A program made the translations under genes and the position numbers. Of a stretch of 42,910 nt of DNA, positions 8,674 through 17,307 are shown piece after piece; the stretch's first letter is position 1; each line of letters starts with the position of its first letter. The stretch comes from Variovorax sp. (GTDB lineage Bacteria; Pseudomonadota; Gammaproteobacteria; Burkholderiales; Burkholderiaceae_C). Where the stretch lies: NCBI GenBank assembly GCA_025352265.1, contig JANXTS010000088.1, positions 1 through 42,910 of the forward strand, read 5' to 3'. A model generated the notes under the pieces. The model saw only the letters and a program-made list of their open reading frames with translations. It did not search any database and was not told where the DNA came from.

Positions 8674-9510
8674 ATGCAAGCCACCAAACCCCCCAGCAAT
8701 TTTCTGCCACTGACGCTGCGCACCGTCGGTGCGTGGGTCGTCACGCTGATCCTGTTCTTTCCGCTCGGCTGGCTGTTCCTCACTGCCTTCAAGACGGAAC
8801 TGCAGGCGATCCATGTACCGCCGCTCTTCATCTTCGAGCCGACGATGGATAACTTCACCGAAGTGCAGCGTCGCAGCGACTACCTGCTGTACGCGCGCAA
8901 TTCGCTGATCACCAGCCTGGGCTCGACCATCCTCGGCCTGCTGATCGCGGCGCCTGCGGCATATTCGATGGCGTTCTTTCGCACCAAGCGAACACGCGAC
9001 ATCCTGATGTGGATGCTGTCGACCAAAATGATGCCGGCGGTCGGCGCGTTGGTGCCGATCTATGTCATGGCGCAGACGGTCGGCATGCTCGACTCGCTGA
9101 CGGCGCTGACCATCGTCTTCACGCTGTCTAACCTGCCGATCATGGTGTGGATGCTCTACACCAGCTACAAGGACATCCCGCCGGAGATCCTCGAAGCGGC
9201 GCGCATGGACGGCGCCAGTCTCTGGAAAGAGTTCCGCCATGTGGTGCTGCCGCTGTCGGTCGGTGGCCTCGCATCGACCGGCTTGCTGTGTCTGGTGTTG
9301 AGCTGGAACGAGGCCTTCTGGGCACTCAACCTCACGTCCGCCAAAGCCGGCACCCTGGCCACGCTGATCGCTTCCTATTCGAGCCCTGAAGGCTTGTTCT
9401 GGGCCAAGCTGTCGGCCGCATCGTTGATGGCCATCGCGCCCATCGTGGTGTTCGGATGGTTCAGTCAAAAACAACTCGTCCAAGGCCTGACCTTCGGCGC
9501 GGTGAAGTAA
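8674..9510 (+). CDS. smoG: Polyol ABC transporter permease 2
   Basis: A 278-residue MalG/UgpE-type inner-membrane permease. The first span (about 15-38) ends with the family motif LTAFKTE, and the EAA loop is EAARMDGASLWKEF. It pairs with SmoF to form the membrane channel. It starts 9 bases after smoF and the ATPase gene follows 16 bases later, so the four transporter genes are one transcription unit. Confidence 0.9.
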   Translation: MQATKPPSNFLPLTLRTVGAWVVTLILFFPLGWLFLTAFKTELQAIHVPPLFIFEPTMDNFTEVQRRSDYLLYARNSLITSLGSTILGLLIAAPAAYSMAFFRTKRTRDILMWMLSTKMMPAVGALVPIYVMAQTVGMLDSLTALTIVFTLSNLPIMVWMLYTSYKDIPPEILEAARMDGASLWKEFRHVVLPLSVGGLASTGLLCLVLSWNEAFWALNLTSAKAGTLATLIASYSSPEGLFWAKLSAASLMAIAPIVVFGWFSQKQLVQGLTFGAVK

Positions 9511-9526
9511 TCAAGGAGACGAATCA

Positions 9527-10567
<1,041 letters not shown>

Positions 10568-10588
10568 GGCAACAACGGGAAGGACATC

Positions 10589-12004
10589 GTGACCACCAGT
10601 GAACCCGATCGGGTAATTCTTCACCTCGGGCTCGGCTCGTTTCATCGGGCGCATCAGGCCGTCTACCTTCAGCGCCTCATCGACGCTGGCGACACGCAAT
10701 GGTCGATCACGGGCGCCAATCTGCGCGGTGACATGGCACCGGTGCTCGATGCTTTGCAGGCGCAGGGCGGCAGCTACACGCTGGAGACCGTGTCGCCTGC
10801 TGGCGAGTACCGCTACGAGCGCATCGAATCGATACGTAAGGTGCTGCCGTGGGAGCCGACGCTCGCCGCGGTGATCGCCTGCGGCGCAGAGCCGGCTACG
10901 CGCATCGTCTCCTTCACGGTGACCGAGGCCGGCTACTACCTCGACCCTAAGGACAAGCTCGACCTGTCGTTCGCGGACCTGTCTAGCGATGTGGAGCGCG
11001 CACGCAGGGGCGAAGCGGGGCAGACTATCTACGGTGCGCTGTGCGCCATCCTGCGCGCGCGGAAGGCCGCCAATGCAGGGCCTGTCACGCTGCTCAACTG
11101 CGACAACCTGCGCCACAACGGCGAGCGCTTCAGAGCCGGCCTGCTCGAATTCATCGGCATGACCGGCGACGATGCGTTGCTGCAATGGGTTGGCACAAAC
11201 ACGACATCGCCCAACGCGATGGTCGATCGCATCACGCCGCGTGCGCCACCCGAATTACGCGACCGCGTCAAGGCGGCGACTGGCTGGGACGATGCCGCGC
11301 CGGTCACCGGCGAGAGCTTCATCCAGTGGGTGGTCGAAGACGACTTCATCGCGGAGCGGCCCGACTGGGGTCGTGTCGGTGTTCAGTTGGTCGATTCGGT
11401 CGCGCCCTATGAAGAGGCCAAGATCCGCATCCTCAACGCGACGCACAGCTGCATTGCGTGGGCCGGCACGCTCGTCGGGCTCGACTTCATCCACGAAGGC
11501 ACGCACAACGTGGCGATTCGCAAGATGGCGTACGACTATGTCACCGACGATGTCATTCCGTGCCTGAGTTCGCCCACATCGCCCGGTCCGATCGATCTGC
11601 CGGCTTACCGCGATGTCGTACTCGATCGCTTCGGCAACCCTGCGATCCGCGACACCAACCAGCGCGTCGCGATGGACGGCTTCTCCAAGATCCCCGGCTT
11701 CATCGCGCCGACGGTGCGCGAGCGGCTTGCGGCCAACGAGTCGATCGACAGTGTCGCCATGCTACCGGCGTTGTTCCTGGCGTTTTTGCAGCGCTGGCAC
11801 CGCGGTGTGCTGCCGTACGAGTATCACGATCAGAGCATGGACGTGGCGGCGGCTCACGCGCTGTGCGATGCCGCTGATCCGGTCGAGACGATGTGCGCGG
11901 ATGTCGCACTGTGGGGTTCGGTGGCCGGCGATGCGCGGCTGGTGGATGCGGTACGCGGCGCCAGCGAGAAGGTGACGCGCTTCGTCGAAGGGGCGCCAGC
12001 ATGA
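10589..12004 (+). CDS. dalD: D-arabinitol 4-dehydrogenase (mannitol dehydrogenase family)
   Basis: A 471-residue NAD-dependent long-chain polyol dehydrogenase. It oxidises D-arabinitol to D-xylulose and, in some relatives, mannitol to fructose. The N-terminal segment LHLGLGSFHRAHQA and the later TLLNCDNLRHNGERF closely resemble Klebsiella DalD. The family catalytic pattern K-x4-N-x2-H is Lys278, Asn283, His286 in AKIRILNATHS. Translation starts at GTG 10589 with AAGGA upstream. The stop overlaps the ATG of the next dehydrogenase (ATGA). D-arabinitol is the best-supported substrate; mannitol or sorbitol activity cannot be excluded. Confidence 0.88.
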   Translation: MTTSEPDRVILHLGLGSFHRAHQAVYLQRLIDAGDTQWSITGANLRGDMAPVLDALQAQGGSYTLETVSPAGEYRYERIESIRKVLPWEPTLAAVIACGAEPATRIVSFTVTEAGYYLDPKDKLDLSFADLSSDVERARRGEAGQTIYGALCAILRARKAANAGPVTLLNCDNLRHNGERFRAGLLEFIGMTGDDALLQWVGTNTTSPNAMVDRITPRAPPELRDRVKAATGWDDAAPVTGESFIQWVVEDDFIAERPDWGRVGVQLVDSVAPYEEAKIRILNATHSCIAWAGTLVGLDFIHEGTHNVAIRKMAYDYVTDDVIPCLSSPTSPGPIDLPAYRDVVLDRFGNPAIRDTNQRVAMDGFSKIPGFIAPTVRERLAANESIDSVAMLPALFLAFLQRWHRGVLPYEYHDQSMDVAAAHALCDAADPVETMCADVALWGSVAGDARLVDAVRGASEKVTRFVEGAPA

Positions 12005-12801
12005 CCGCCGTCCAGGGCGGCAGCTTCGCAGGCCGGCATATTTTGTTGACCGGCGCAGGCGGCGGCATTGGCCTTGCCGTGGCGGAAGCGTTCGCGGCCG
12101 AAGGCGCTTTTTGCAGCGTGATCGACCAATCGGCGACCGCCTCCGACAAGGCCGCGGCGCTGCAGCAGTCGCATCCCGCGCGGGTCAACTACGTCGGCGC
12201 TGACGTGACCGATTCGCGTGCCATCGCCGCCATGTTGGCCTCCACCACGCAGCGCTTCGGCCCGGTGCACACACTCTTCAACAACGCCGCGCTGTTCGAC
12301 CTGGCGCCTTTGCTCGATAGCGACGAGGCCTCGTTCGATCGCCTGTTCGCGGTCAACGTCAAGGGCATGTTCTTCGTCATGCAGGCGGTGTTGCGGCAGA
12401 TGGTTGAAGGCGCCACGCCGGGTGCGTCGATCATCAACCTGGCGTCGCAGGCCGGTCGTCGCGGCGAAGCGCTGGTGTCGCACTACTGCGCCACCAAGGC
12501 GGCCGTCATCAGCTACACGCAGAGCGCCGCACTGGCGATGGCGCCACACGGCATTCGCGTCAACGCGATCTCGCCGGGTGTGGTCGACACGCCGATGTGG
12601 GCGCATGTCGACAGCCTGTTCGCCAAGGCCGAAGGCCTGCCACTCGGTGAAAAGAAACGACGCGTCGGCCTCGAAGTGCCGCTCGGCCGCATGGGCAAGC
12701 CGGCCGACATCGCCGGCGCTGCGCTGTTCCTGGCGGGCGAGGCGGCGAGCTACATCACTGCGCAGACCTTGAATGTCGACGGTGGTAACGTTATGAGCTG
12801 A
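12001..12801 (+). CDS. smoS: Sorbitol (L-iditol 2-) dehydrogenase, SDR family
   Basis: A 266-residue short-chain dehydrogenase that by family oxidises D-sorbitol to D-fructose. The nucleotide-binding motif TGAGGGIG is at 17-24 and NNAA at 94-97. The catalytic set is Ser149, Tyr162 and Lys166 (YCATK). The stretch around NLASQAGRRGEALV and the C-terminal QTLNVDGGN strongly resemble Rhodobacter SmoS/PolS. It overlaps the dalD stop by four bases. With the transporter and DalD this gives two oxidation routes for imported sugar alcohols. Confidence 0.9.
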   Translation: MTAVQGGSFAGRHILLTGAGGGIGLAVAEAFAAEGAFCSVIDQSATASDKAAALQQSHPARVNYVGADVTDSRAIAAMLASTTQRFGPVHTLFNNAALFDLAPLLDSDEASFDRLFAVNVKGMFFVMQAVLRQMVEGATPGASIINLASQAGRRGEALVSHYCATKAAVISYTQSAALAMAPHGIRVNAISPGVVDTPMWAHVDSLFAKAEGLPLGEKKRRVGLEVPLGRMGKPADIAGAALFLAGEAASYITAQTLNVDGGNVMS

Positions 12802-12841
12802 GCGGTTTTCCGTTCTGCTTTTCAGCTTCTATGACTGTTCG

Positions 12842-13837
12842 ATGACCGCCGCACGCCAACGCCACTTGCCTCGCCATCGCGAGCCGGAGATGGAGCGTGA
12901 CTTCACACGCTCGCCGGCGCTCGGCTATGAGGCGCCTGACGAAAGCGGGCTGGTGCGCTGTCTCGCGCACGGGTTTCCGAGCCCGTTGGTGCGCTGGCAC
13001 TTTCATGAAGAGTACGAGCTGCACCTGATCACCGAAACCTCGGGCAAGGCCTTCGTCGGCGACTGGATCGGACCGTTCCAGCCCGGCCACCTTGTGCTGT
13101 GCGGGCCCAAGCTGCCGCATAACTGGATTTCGCTCGACGCCCCGGAAGGCGGCGCTGCCGGTCGCGATCGCGTGATCCAGTTCCGGCACGAACCCATTGA
13201 ACGGGCGGCCGTCGATATTCCGGAGTTGCGAGAGGTCATGCACCTGCTCGATCGTGCCCGCAACGGCATTGAGTTTTTCGGTATGTCGGAGCGGGCCCGC
13301 CTGCATTGGGATCACATCAAGGCGTCGCGCGGTGTGCGGCGTTTCGGCGTGTTCTGCGACTTCATGGCGGACTTGTCCCAGTGCACCGACTACCGGTTGC
13401 TGTCGAGCGTGCAGATGCAGGGCGTCGAAGGCGATGCCGAGGTCGACCAAATCAACGGCATCGTCAACCGCATCACCGCAAACCTCGCCGAGTCGATTGC
13501 AATGTCCGACGTGGCGGCGGAGTTGGGCATGAGCGAGAGCAAGTTCAGCCGGTTCTTCAGGCGCTCGACCGGCAACAGCTTCACCGATTTCGTGAACCGC
13601 GTGCGCATCAACAGCGCCTGCCACCTGCTGATGCAGACCGACCACTACGTGACCGACATCTGCTACCAGGTCGGTTTCAACAACGTGGCCAACTTCAACC
13701 GGCGTTTTCTGGAAGTCAAGGGCATGACGCCCAGCGAGTTCAGGCGGCAGGCCGATCACCGCTTCGGCGGATCGACCGCGCCTACGCTGTCAGCCGCTCA
13801 GGCGCCTGTGCCGACCAACACCGGCGTCGCCCGGTAG
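12842..13837 (+). CDS. AraC-family transcriptional regulator of the polyol operon
   Basis: A 331-residue protein with an N-terminal cupin-like sensing domain (about 40-130, including WHFHEEYELHLI) and a C-terminal AraC double helix-turn-helix (about 205-308). The recognition segments are MSDVAAELGMSESKFSRFF and ICYQVGFNNVANFNRRF. It lies 40 bases after smoS in the same direction and most likely senses a polyol and activates smoE transcription. ATG 12842 has no clear ribosome site; in-frame ATG 12890 (MERDFTRS) is an alternative. The 3' end overlaps the convergent msrA gene by 40 bases. Confidence 0.88.
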   Translation: MTAARQRHLPRHREPEMERDFTRSPALGYEAPDESGLVRCLAHGFPSPLVRWHFHEEYELHLITETSGKAFVGDWIGPFQPGHLVLCGPKLPHNWISLDAPEGGAAGRDRVIQFRHEPIERAAVDIPELREVMHLLDRARNGIEFFGMSERARLHWDHIKASRGVRRFGVFCDFMADLSQCTDYRLLSSVQMQGVEGDAEVDQINGIVNRITANLAESIAMSDVAAELGMSESKFSRFFRRSTGNSFTDFVNRVRINSACHLLMQTDHYVTDICYQVGFNNVANFNRRFLEVKGMTPSEFRRQADHRFGGSTAPTLSAAQAPVPTNTGVAR

Positions 13838-14586
13838 CGGTCAGGAAAAACCTTCTTCAGGTTTTCGATTTTCGGCAGGTCGTTGAAGACGATGTACGGC
13901 TGGTTCGGGTTGCGCGTCAGGTAATCCTGGTGATAGCCCTCTGCCGCGAAGAAGCGCTTCTGCGTTTCGATGGTCGTGGCAATCGGGCCGCCAAAGGTTT
14001 TGGCCGCATCGAGTTGCCCGATGTAGGCCTTGGCGATGCGCGCCTGCTCGGGCGATTGCGCGAACACGGTCGAGCGGTATTGCGTGCCCCGGTCCGGCCC
14101 CTGGCGATTGAGTTCGGTCGGGTTGTGCGCCACCGAGAAGTAGATCTGCAGGATGCGTCCGTAGCTGATCTGCTTGGGGTCGTAGGTGATGCGCACGGCT
14201 TCGGCATGGCCGGTGCTGCCCGAGCCGACCGATTCGTACTTGGCCGTCTTCTCGTCGCCGCCCGCGTAGCCGGATACCGCGCTGGTCACGCCCTTGACGT
14301 GCTGGAAGACGCCTTGCACACCCCAGAAGCAGCCGCCGGCGACGACGGCCGTTTCGGTGGCTGCGGTCGAAGCTGCGGCAGCACTCGCGGCGTCGTCCGC
14401 CGGTGCCGGAATGACGACGGCATTCTCGGCGGCGATCGAAGGCATGGCCTTCCAGAGTGCAGCGCCACCGAGCAATGCGACGGCTGAGAGCAATGTGCGG
14501 CGCGCGAGCACCGATTGGGTGTCAGAGGCGGATGCGCCTGGGGAGACGGCCGCCTTGGCCTGGTATCTTGACGGTTTGTTGTTCAT
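13798..14586 (-). CDS. msrA: Exported peptide-methionine (S)-S-oxide reductase MsrA
   Basis: MsrA reduces S-methionine sulfoxide in proteins. This 262-residue form carries an ~80-residue N-terminal extension. It includes a twin-arginine-like leader (LARRTLLSAVALL, residues 28-40) and an alanine-rich linker, so it probably acts in the periplasm. The catalytic motif GGCFWG has Cys86, the only cysteine in the whole protein. It therefore lacks the usual resolving cysteines and must be recycled directly by a thiol partner. The preceding redoxin gene ends inside its start codon (ATGA overlap), which identifies the likely partner. The C-terminal HQDYLTRNP and family spacing are normal. Confidence 0.92.
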   Translation of the reverse strand: MNNKPSRYQAKAAVSPGASASDTQSVLARRTLLSAVALLGGAALWKAMPSIAAENAVVIPAPADDAASAAAASTAATETAVVAGGCFWGVQGVFQHVKGVTSAVSGYAGGDEKTAKYESVGSGSTGHAEAVRITYDPKQISYGRILQIYFSVAHNPTELNRQGPDRGTQYRSTVFAQSPEQARIAKAYIGQLDAAKTFGGPIATTIETQKRFFAAEGYHQDYLTRNPNQPYIVFNDLPKIENLKKVFPDRYRATPVLVGTGA

Positions 14587-15341
14587 ACGGCTTTCGCGTC
14601 CTTTCGTGCTTCTTCCAGCAGTTGCTGGATAACCTGTTCCGACTTCTCGTACTCGCCTTCACCGAAGTGGTGAAAGCGGATGCGGCCTTTGGCATCGACG
14701 AAATATTGCGCCGGCCAGTAATTGTTGTTGAAGGCGCGCCAGATGGCAAAGCTGTTGTCGATCGCAACCGGAAAGGTCACATCAAGCTCACCCACCGCGC
14801 GCTGAACATTGTTGATGTTTTTCTCAAATGCGAACTCGGGTGCATGCACGCCGACCACAACGAGCCCTTGGTCTTTGTACTTGCGATTCCACTCCCGCAC
14901 ATGGGGCAGTGCGTTGCGACAGTTGATGCAGCCGAAGGTCCAGAAGTCGACCAGCACCACCTTGCCGGGCAACTGCGCTGCCGTAAGCGGTGGCGAGTTG
15001 AGCCATTCGACGGCACCGGAGAAGCCTGGGAAGGCGCCTTCGTCCGGCAGCGAGAGTGGCGCGAAGCGCGGCACGGCGGGTGCCTGTACCTTGATGAACG
15101 CACCGCTGTCGCCCGTAGCGGGAAGGGCGGCGTCCGACGTCTGATCGACCGCCGCAGGCGGCCGCAGTCGCTCCAACAAGCCACGCTCGATCGATGCGCC
15201 ACCGCTGCCCGATGAGAGCTGCGCGAGCGCGCCGGTATCGAGGCCGAGCGATACGGCCGTGACGCCGACCAGCACCGCCACGCCCAGGCCTTTACGGAAC
15301 CACTCGCCGACGCCAATGGTGCGCTTCAGCAGCGCGAACAC
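14583..15341 (-). CDS. DipZ-derived thioredoxin-like protein, N-terminally truncated
   Basis: A 252-residue protein with one hydrophobic segment (about 19-34) and a TlpA-like thioredoxin domain whose active site is Cys138-Ile-Asn-Cys141 (FGCINCRN). The first ~40 residues, LKRTIGVGEWFRKGLGVAV and the LGLDTG motif, match the last membrane helix of the CcdA half of DipZ proteins. The other CcdA helices are absent, and the C-terminal carbohydrate-binding-like domain of long DipZ forms is also missing. The reading frame is open for 14 more codons upstream, back to the stop of the MXKDX gene. Start GTG 15341 is provisional; GTG 15281 has an AAGG at better spacing. It probably reduces the adjacent MsrA. 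Confidence 0.8.
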   Translation of the reverse strand: MFALLKRTIGVGEWFRKGLGVAVLVGVTAVSLGLDTGALAQLSSGSGGASIERGLLERLRPPAAVDQTSDAALPATGDSGAFIKVQAPAVPRFAPLSLPDEGAFPGFSGAVEWLNSPPLTAAQLPGKVVLVDFWTFGCINCRNALPHVREWNRKYKDQGLVVVGVHAPEFAFEKNINNVQRAVGELDVTFPVAIDNSFAIWRAFNNNYWPAQYFVDAKGRIRFHHFGEGEYEKSEQVIQQLLEEARKDAKAV

Positions 15342-15383
15342 GCGGCCACCGTGGCGAAGCGCTGTGGGGAAAGCCTGGAGCGC

Positions 15384-15638
15384 TTACTTCTTCATCTCGT
15401 CCTTGTCCATCGAGTCTTTCTTCATACCGTCTTTGGCCATGCCGTCCTTTGCCATCGAGTCCTTTTTCATGCTGTCTTTGGACATCGAATCCTTGGCCAT
15501 GGAGTCCTTCGACATGCTGTCCTTGGCCATGCTGTCCTTGGCCATGCCGGCTTCCTTTTTCATCTCGTCCGCGGCAAAGGCCGAGATAGAACCGAAAGCC
15601 ATGCAGGTGGCGAGAAGTGCTGCGGAGAATTTGTTCAT
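15384..15638 (-). CDS. Methionine-rich pentapeptide MXKDX repeat protein
   Basis: An 84-residue protein with a Sec signal peptide (1-22, ending AFA) and a 62-residue mature chain. After a short ADEMKKEAG lead the chain holds ten consecutive pentapeptides MxKDx (residues 32-81) and ends MKK. The mature part contains 12 methionines (about 19%), is rich in Lys and Asp and has no cysteine or aromatic residue, so it should be unfolded and highly charged. ATG 15638 has AAGGA upstream; the in-frame extension to 15725 lacks a signal-like start. By analogy to the MrpX peptide of Azospira, regularly spaced methionines could act as a sacrificial oxidant sink regenerated by neighbouring reductases. That function is inferred. 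Confidence 0.9.
   Translation of the reverse strand: MNKFSAALLATCMAFGSISAFAADEMKKEAGMAKDSMAKDSMSKDSMAKDSMSKDSMKKDSMAKDGMAKDGMKKDSMDKDEMKK
15396..15545 (-). repeat. Ten tandem 15-bp units coding MxKDx pentapeptides
   Basis: Ten in-frame 15-bp units encode MAKDS, MAKDS, MSKDS, MAKDS, MSKDS, MKKDS, MAKDG, MAKDG, MKKDS and MDKDE. Codon choice differs between units (for example gcc/tcg/aag and gac/gat variation). This suggests selection on the peptide rather than a very recent slippage expansion. Confidence 0.9.
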
Positions 15639-15746
15639 TTCAGGTGTCCTTGGAGTGAGTCGTTTGGAAATAGAAGAGAGAAAAGTGGCGCGGTTCGAAA
15701 CGAACTCGGCCTCGCGTTTCAGCAACGCTGAGCCCTTGAAGAGTGC

Positions 15747-16550
15747 TCAACTGCCGCCGAACCAGTTGTAGCCCTGGTCTTCCCAGTAGCCGCCAGGGTA
15801 GGTGTTGGTGACGAAGATCGCCTTGATGTGCTTCGGGTTTTTGTAGCCCAGCTTGGTGGGCATCCGCAGCTTCATCGGGAAGCCGTATTTGGGTGGCAAC
15901 GGCTGGCCGTCGTACGTCAACGTGAGGAGCGTTTGCGGGTGCAAAGCGGTCGGCATGTCGATGCTTGTGTAGTAGTCGTCGGCGCACTTGAAGCCGACGT
16001 ACTTCGCGCTCGTGTCGGCGCCGATGCGCTTCAGGAATTCGGCGAAAGGCACGCCACCCCATTTACCGATCGCGCTCCAGCCTTCCACGCAGATGTGCCG
16101 CGTGATCTGGTCTTGCTGCTGCATGGCGCGCAACTCGGGCAGCGTCCACTGGCGCTTGTCGGCGACCATGCCGGTGACTTCGAGCTTGTAGCTGGTCTCG
16201 TCGACTTCGCGGATCTCGTCTTCGCCGTAGTACGCGTTGAAGGGAAACGGCCGCGTGATCATCGAATCCGGATAGGTCGGCGCCAGTTGCGTGGGGCTGA
16301 AGATCAACCCCTGCACTTTGTCGTTGAAGCGCGAGATGGTGGCGAGCGCGGCGTCGACACCAGCGTTGTCGGTGATGCTGCAACCGGTCAGCAGCGAGAG
16401 GCCGCCGAGCGTGAGCGTGCGTTGCAAGAAGGCGCGGCGTGCGGGCTGCTCGATGCGGCGGCCGATCAGCTTGCGGGCTTCGGCGAGCGCGGCGTCGGCA
16501 TCGATGTCGACCCCGACATCGTGGAGCGCGGGGCGTTTGAGGATGTTCAT
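15747..16550 (-). CDS. Molybdopterin-dependent oxidoreductase, sulfite-oxidase/YedY fold
   Basis: A 267-residue exported enzyme of the oxidoreductase molybdopterin-binding family. Cys154 in RHICVEGWS is the expected molybdenum ligand, matching RCVEAWS of E. coli YedY/MsrP. The N-terminus has a Tat motif (RRAFLQ, residues 38-43) followed by a lipobox LLTGC with Cys57, so it is probably a Tat-exported lipoprotein. Later blocks (AKYVGFKCADDYYTSID, KYGFPMKLRMP) fit the family. The start codon overlaps the stop of the cytochrome b gene, and GGGAG lies upstream. Likely role: periplasmic reductase, plausibly of methionine sulfoxide, fed by the cytochrome. Sulfite or another oxide as substrate remains possible. 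Confidence 0.88.
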   Translation of the reverse strand: MNILKRPALHDVGVDIDADAALAEARKLIGRRIEQPARRAFLQRTLTLGGLSLLTGCSITDNAGVDAALATISRFNDKVQGLIFSPTQLAPTYPDSMITRPFPFNAYYGEDEIREVDETSYKLEVTGMVADKRQWTLPELRAMQQQDQITRHICVEGWSAIGKWGGVPFAEFLKRIGADTSAKYVGFKCADDYYTSIDMPTALHPQTLLTLTYDGQPLPPKYGFPMKLRMPTKLGYKNPKHIKAIFVTNTYPGGYWEDQGYNWFGGS

Positions 16551-17218
16551 GCGCTTTCTCCCTTCGTTGCGACTTCGCGAGCCCCGGCCCGGCCGCTCAG
16601 CATCGAGAGCAGCGTCTTCGGCACCAGCGCGACCATCACCAGATGCACGCCGACGAAACCGACCAGCAAAGCCATCGCGACGAAGTGAATGCGGCGGGCG
16701 AAGTCATAACCGCCCAGCAGATCGCGCAACACCCCGAACTGAACCGACTTCCAAAGCACCAGACCTGAAAGCACCAGCACTGCGATGTCGAGCATCACGA
16801 AGAGGTAGGCGAAACGCTGCACGCTGTTGTAGTGACGCGGGTCGGCGTGAGACAGCTTGCCGTGCAGCGCGGCCAGCGCGTCGTGCACGATGCCGCCTAT
16901 CGATAGCGGAAAGAACTTGGCGAAGAGCCGGCCGCTCGCGGTGTTCAGCGTCAGATAGATCAAGCCGTTGGCGGCCAGCAGCCACATTGCCGCAAAGTGC
17001 CATTGCAGCGCACCACCGAGCCAGCCGCCGAGCGTGATGGCGCCGGGAATCTCGAACGGAAAGAACGGCGCCGCGTTGTAGATGCGCCAGCCGCTGGTGA
17101 CCAGCACTAGCACGGCCAATGCATTGAGCCAGTGCGTGAAGCGCATCCAGACCGGATGGATCGGCTTGAGCATCCGACTGTGAGCGGAAGTGGTTGTTTG
17201 GCTTTGCATGGCTGGCAT
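16547..17218 (-). CDS. Cytochrome b/b6-type membrane subunit
   Basis: A 223-residue membrane protein of the b-type cytochrome family of Ni-hydrogenases and formate dehydrogenases, with four main hydrophobic spans. Candidate haem histidines are in RFTHWLNAL, LQWHFAAMW, RRIHFVAM and FVGVHLVMV. It should pass quinol electrons to the adjacent molybdenum enzyme, the role MsrQ plays for MsrP, although it belongs to a different cytochrome family from MsrQ. Its stop overlaps the molybdoenzyme start by four bases. Starts at 17230 (GTG), 17218 and 17209 (ATG) are all in frame; none has a clear ribosome site and 17218 is provisional. Confidence 0.85.
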   Translation of the reverse strand: MPAMQSQTTTSAHSRMLKPIHPVWMRFTHWLNALAVLVLVTSGWRIYNAAPFFPFEIPGAITLGGWLGGALQWHFAAMWLLAANGLIYLTLNTASGRLFAKFFPLSIGGIVHDALAALHGKLSHADPRHYNSVQRFAYLFVMLDIAVLVLSGLVLWKSVQFGVLRDLLGGYDFARRIHFVAMALLVGFVGVHLVMVALVPKTLLSMLSGRAGAREVATKGESA

Positions 17219-17242
17219 TCTTGGCCGCACCCGGTGGCCGAT

Positions 17243-17273
17243 TGATCACGAAGAGTTCAATTAATCGTGATAA
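17243..17273. promoter_or_regulatory. Inverted repeat between divergent cytochrome b and response-regulator genes
   Basis: ATCACGA (17245-17251) and TCGTGAT (17265-17271) form a perfect 7-bp inverted repeat with a 13-bp spacer. The half-site centres are 20 bp apart. The repeat is central in the 89-bp gap between the two divergent transcription units. That is where the OmpR-type regulator would be expected to control both its own gene and the redox operon. The binding role is inferred. Confidence 0.45.
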
Positions 17274-17307
17274 CTCCCGACGCCATTTCGCGGGACAATT
17301 CGCTGAG

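Noticed and set aside
15396..15545. Tandem repeat considered as a CRISPR-like or minisatellite array
   Set aside because: Units are 15 bp without spacers and stay in frame coding MxKDx; they are part of a signal-peptide-bearing gene.
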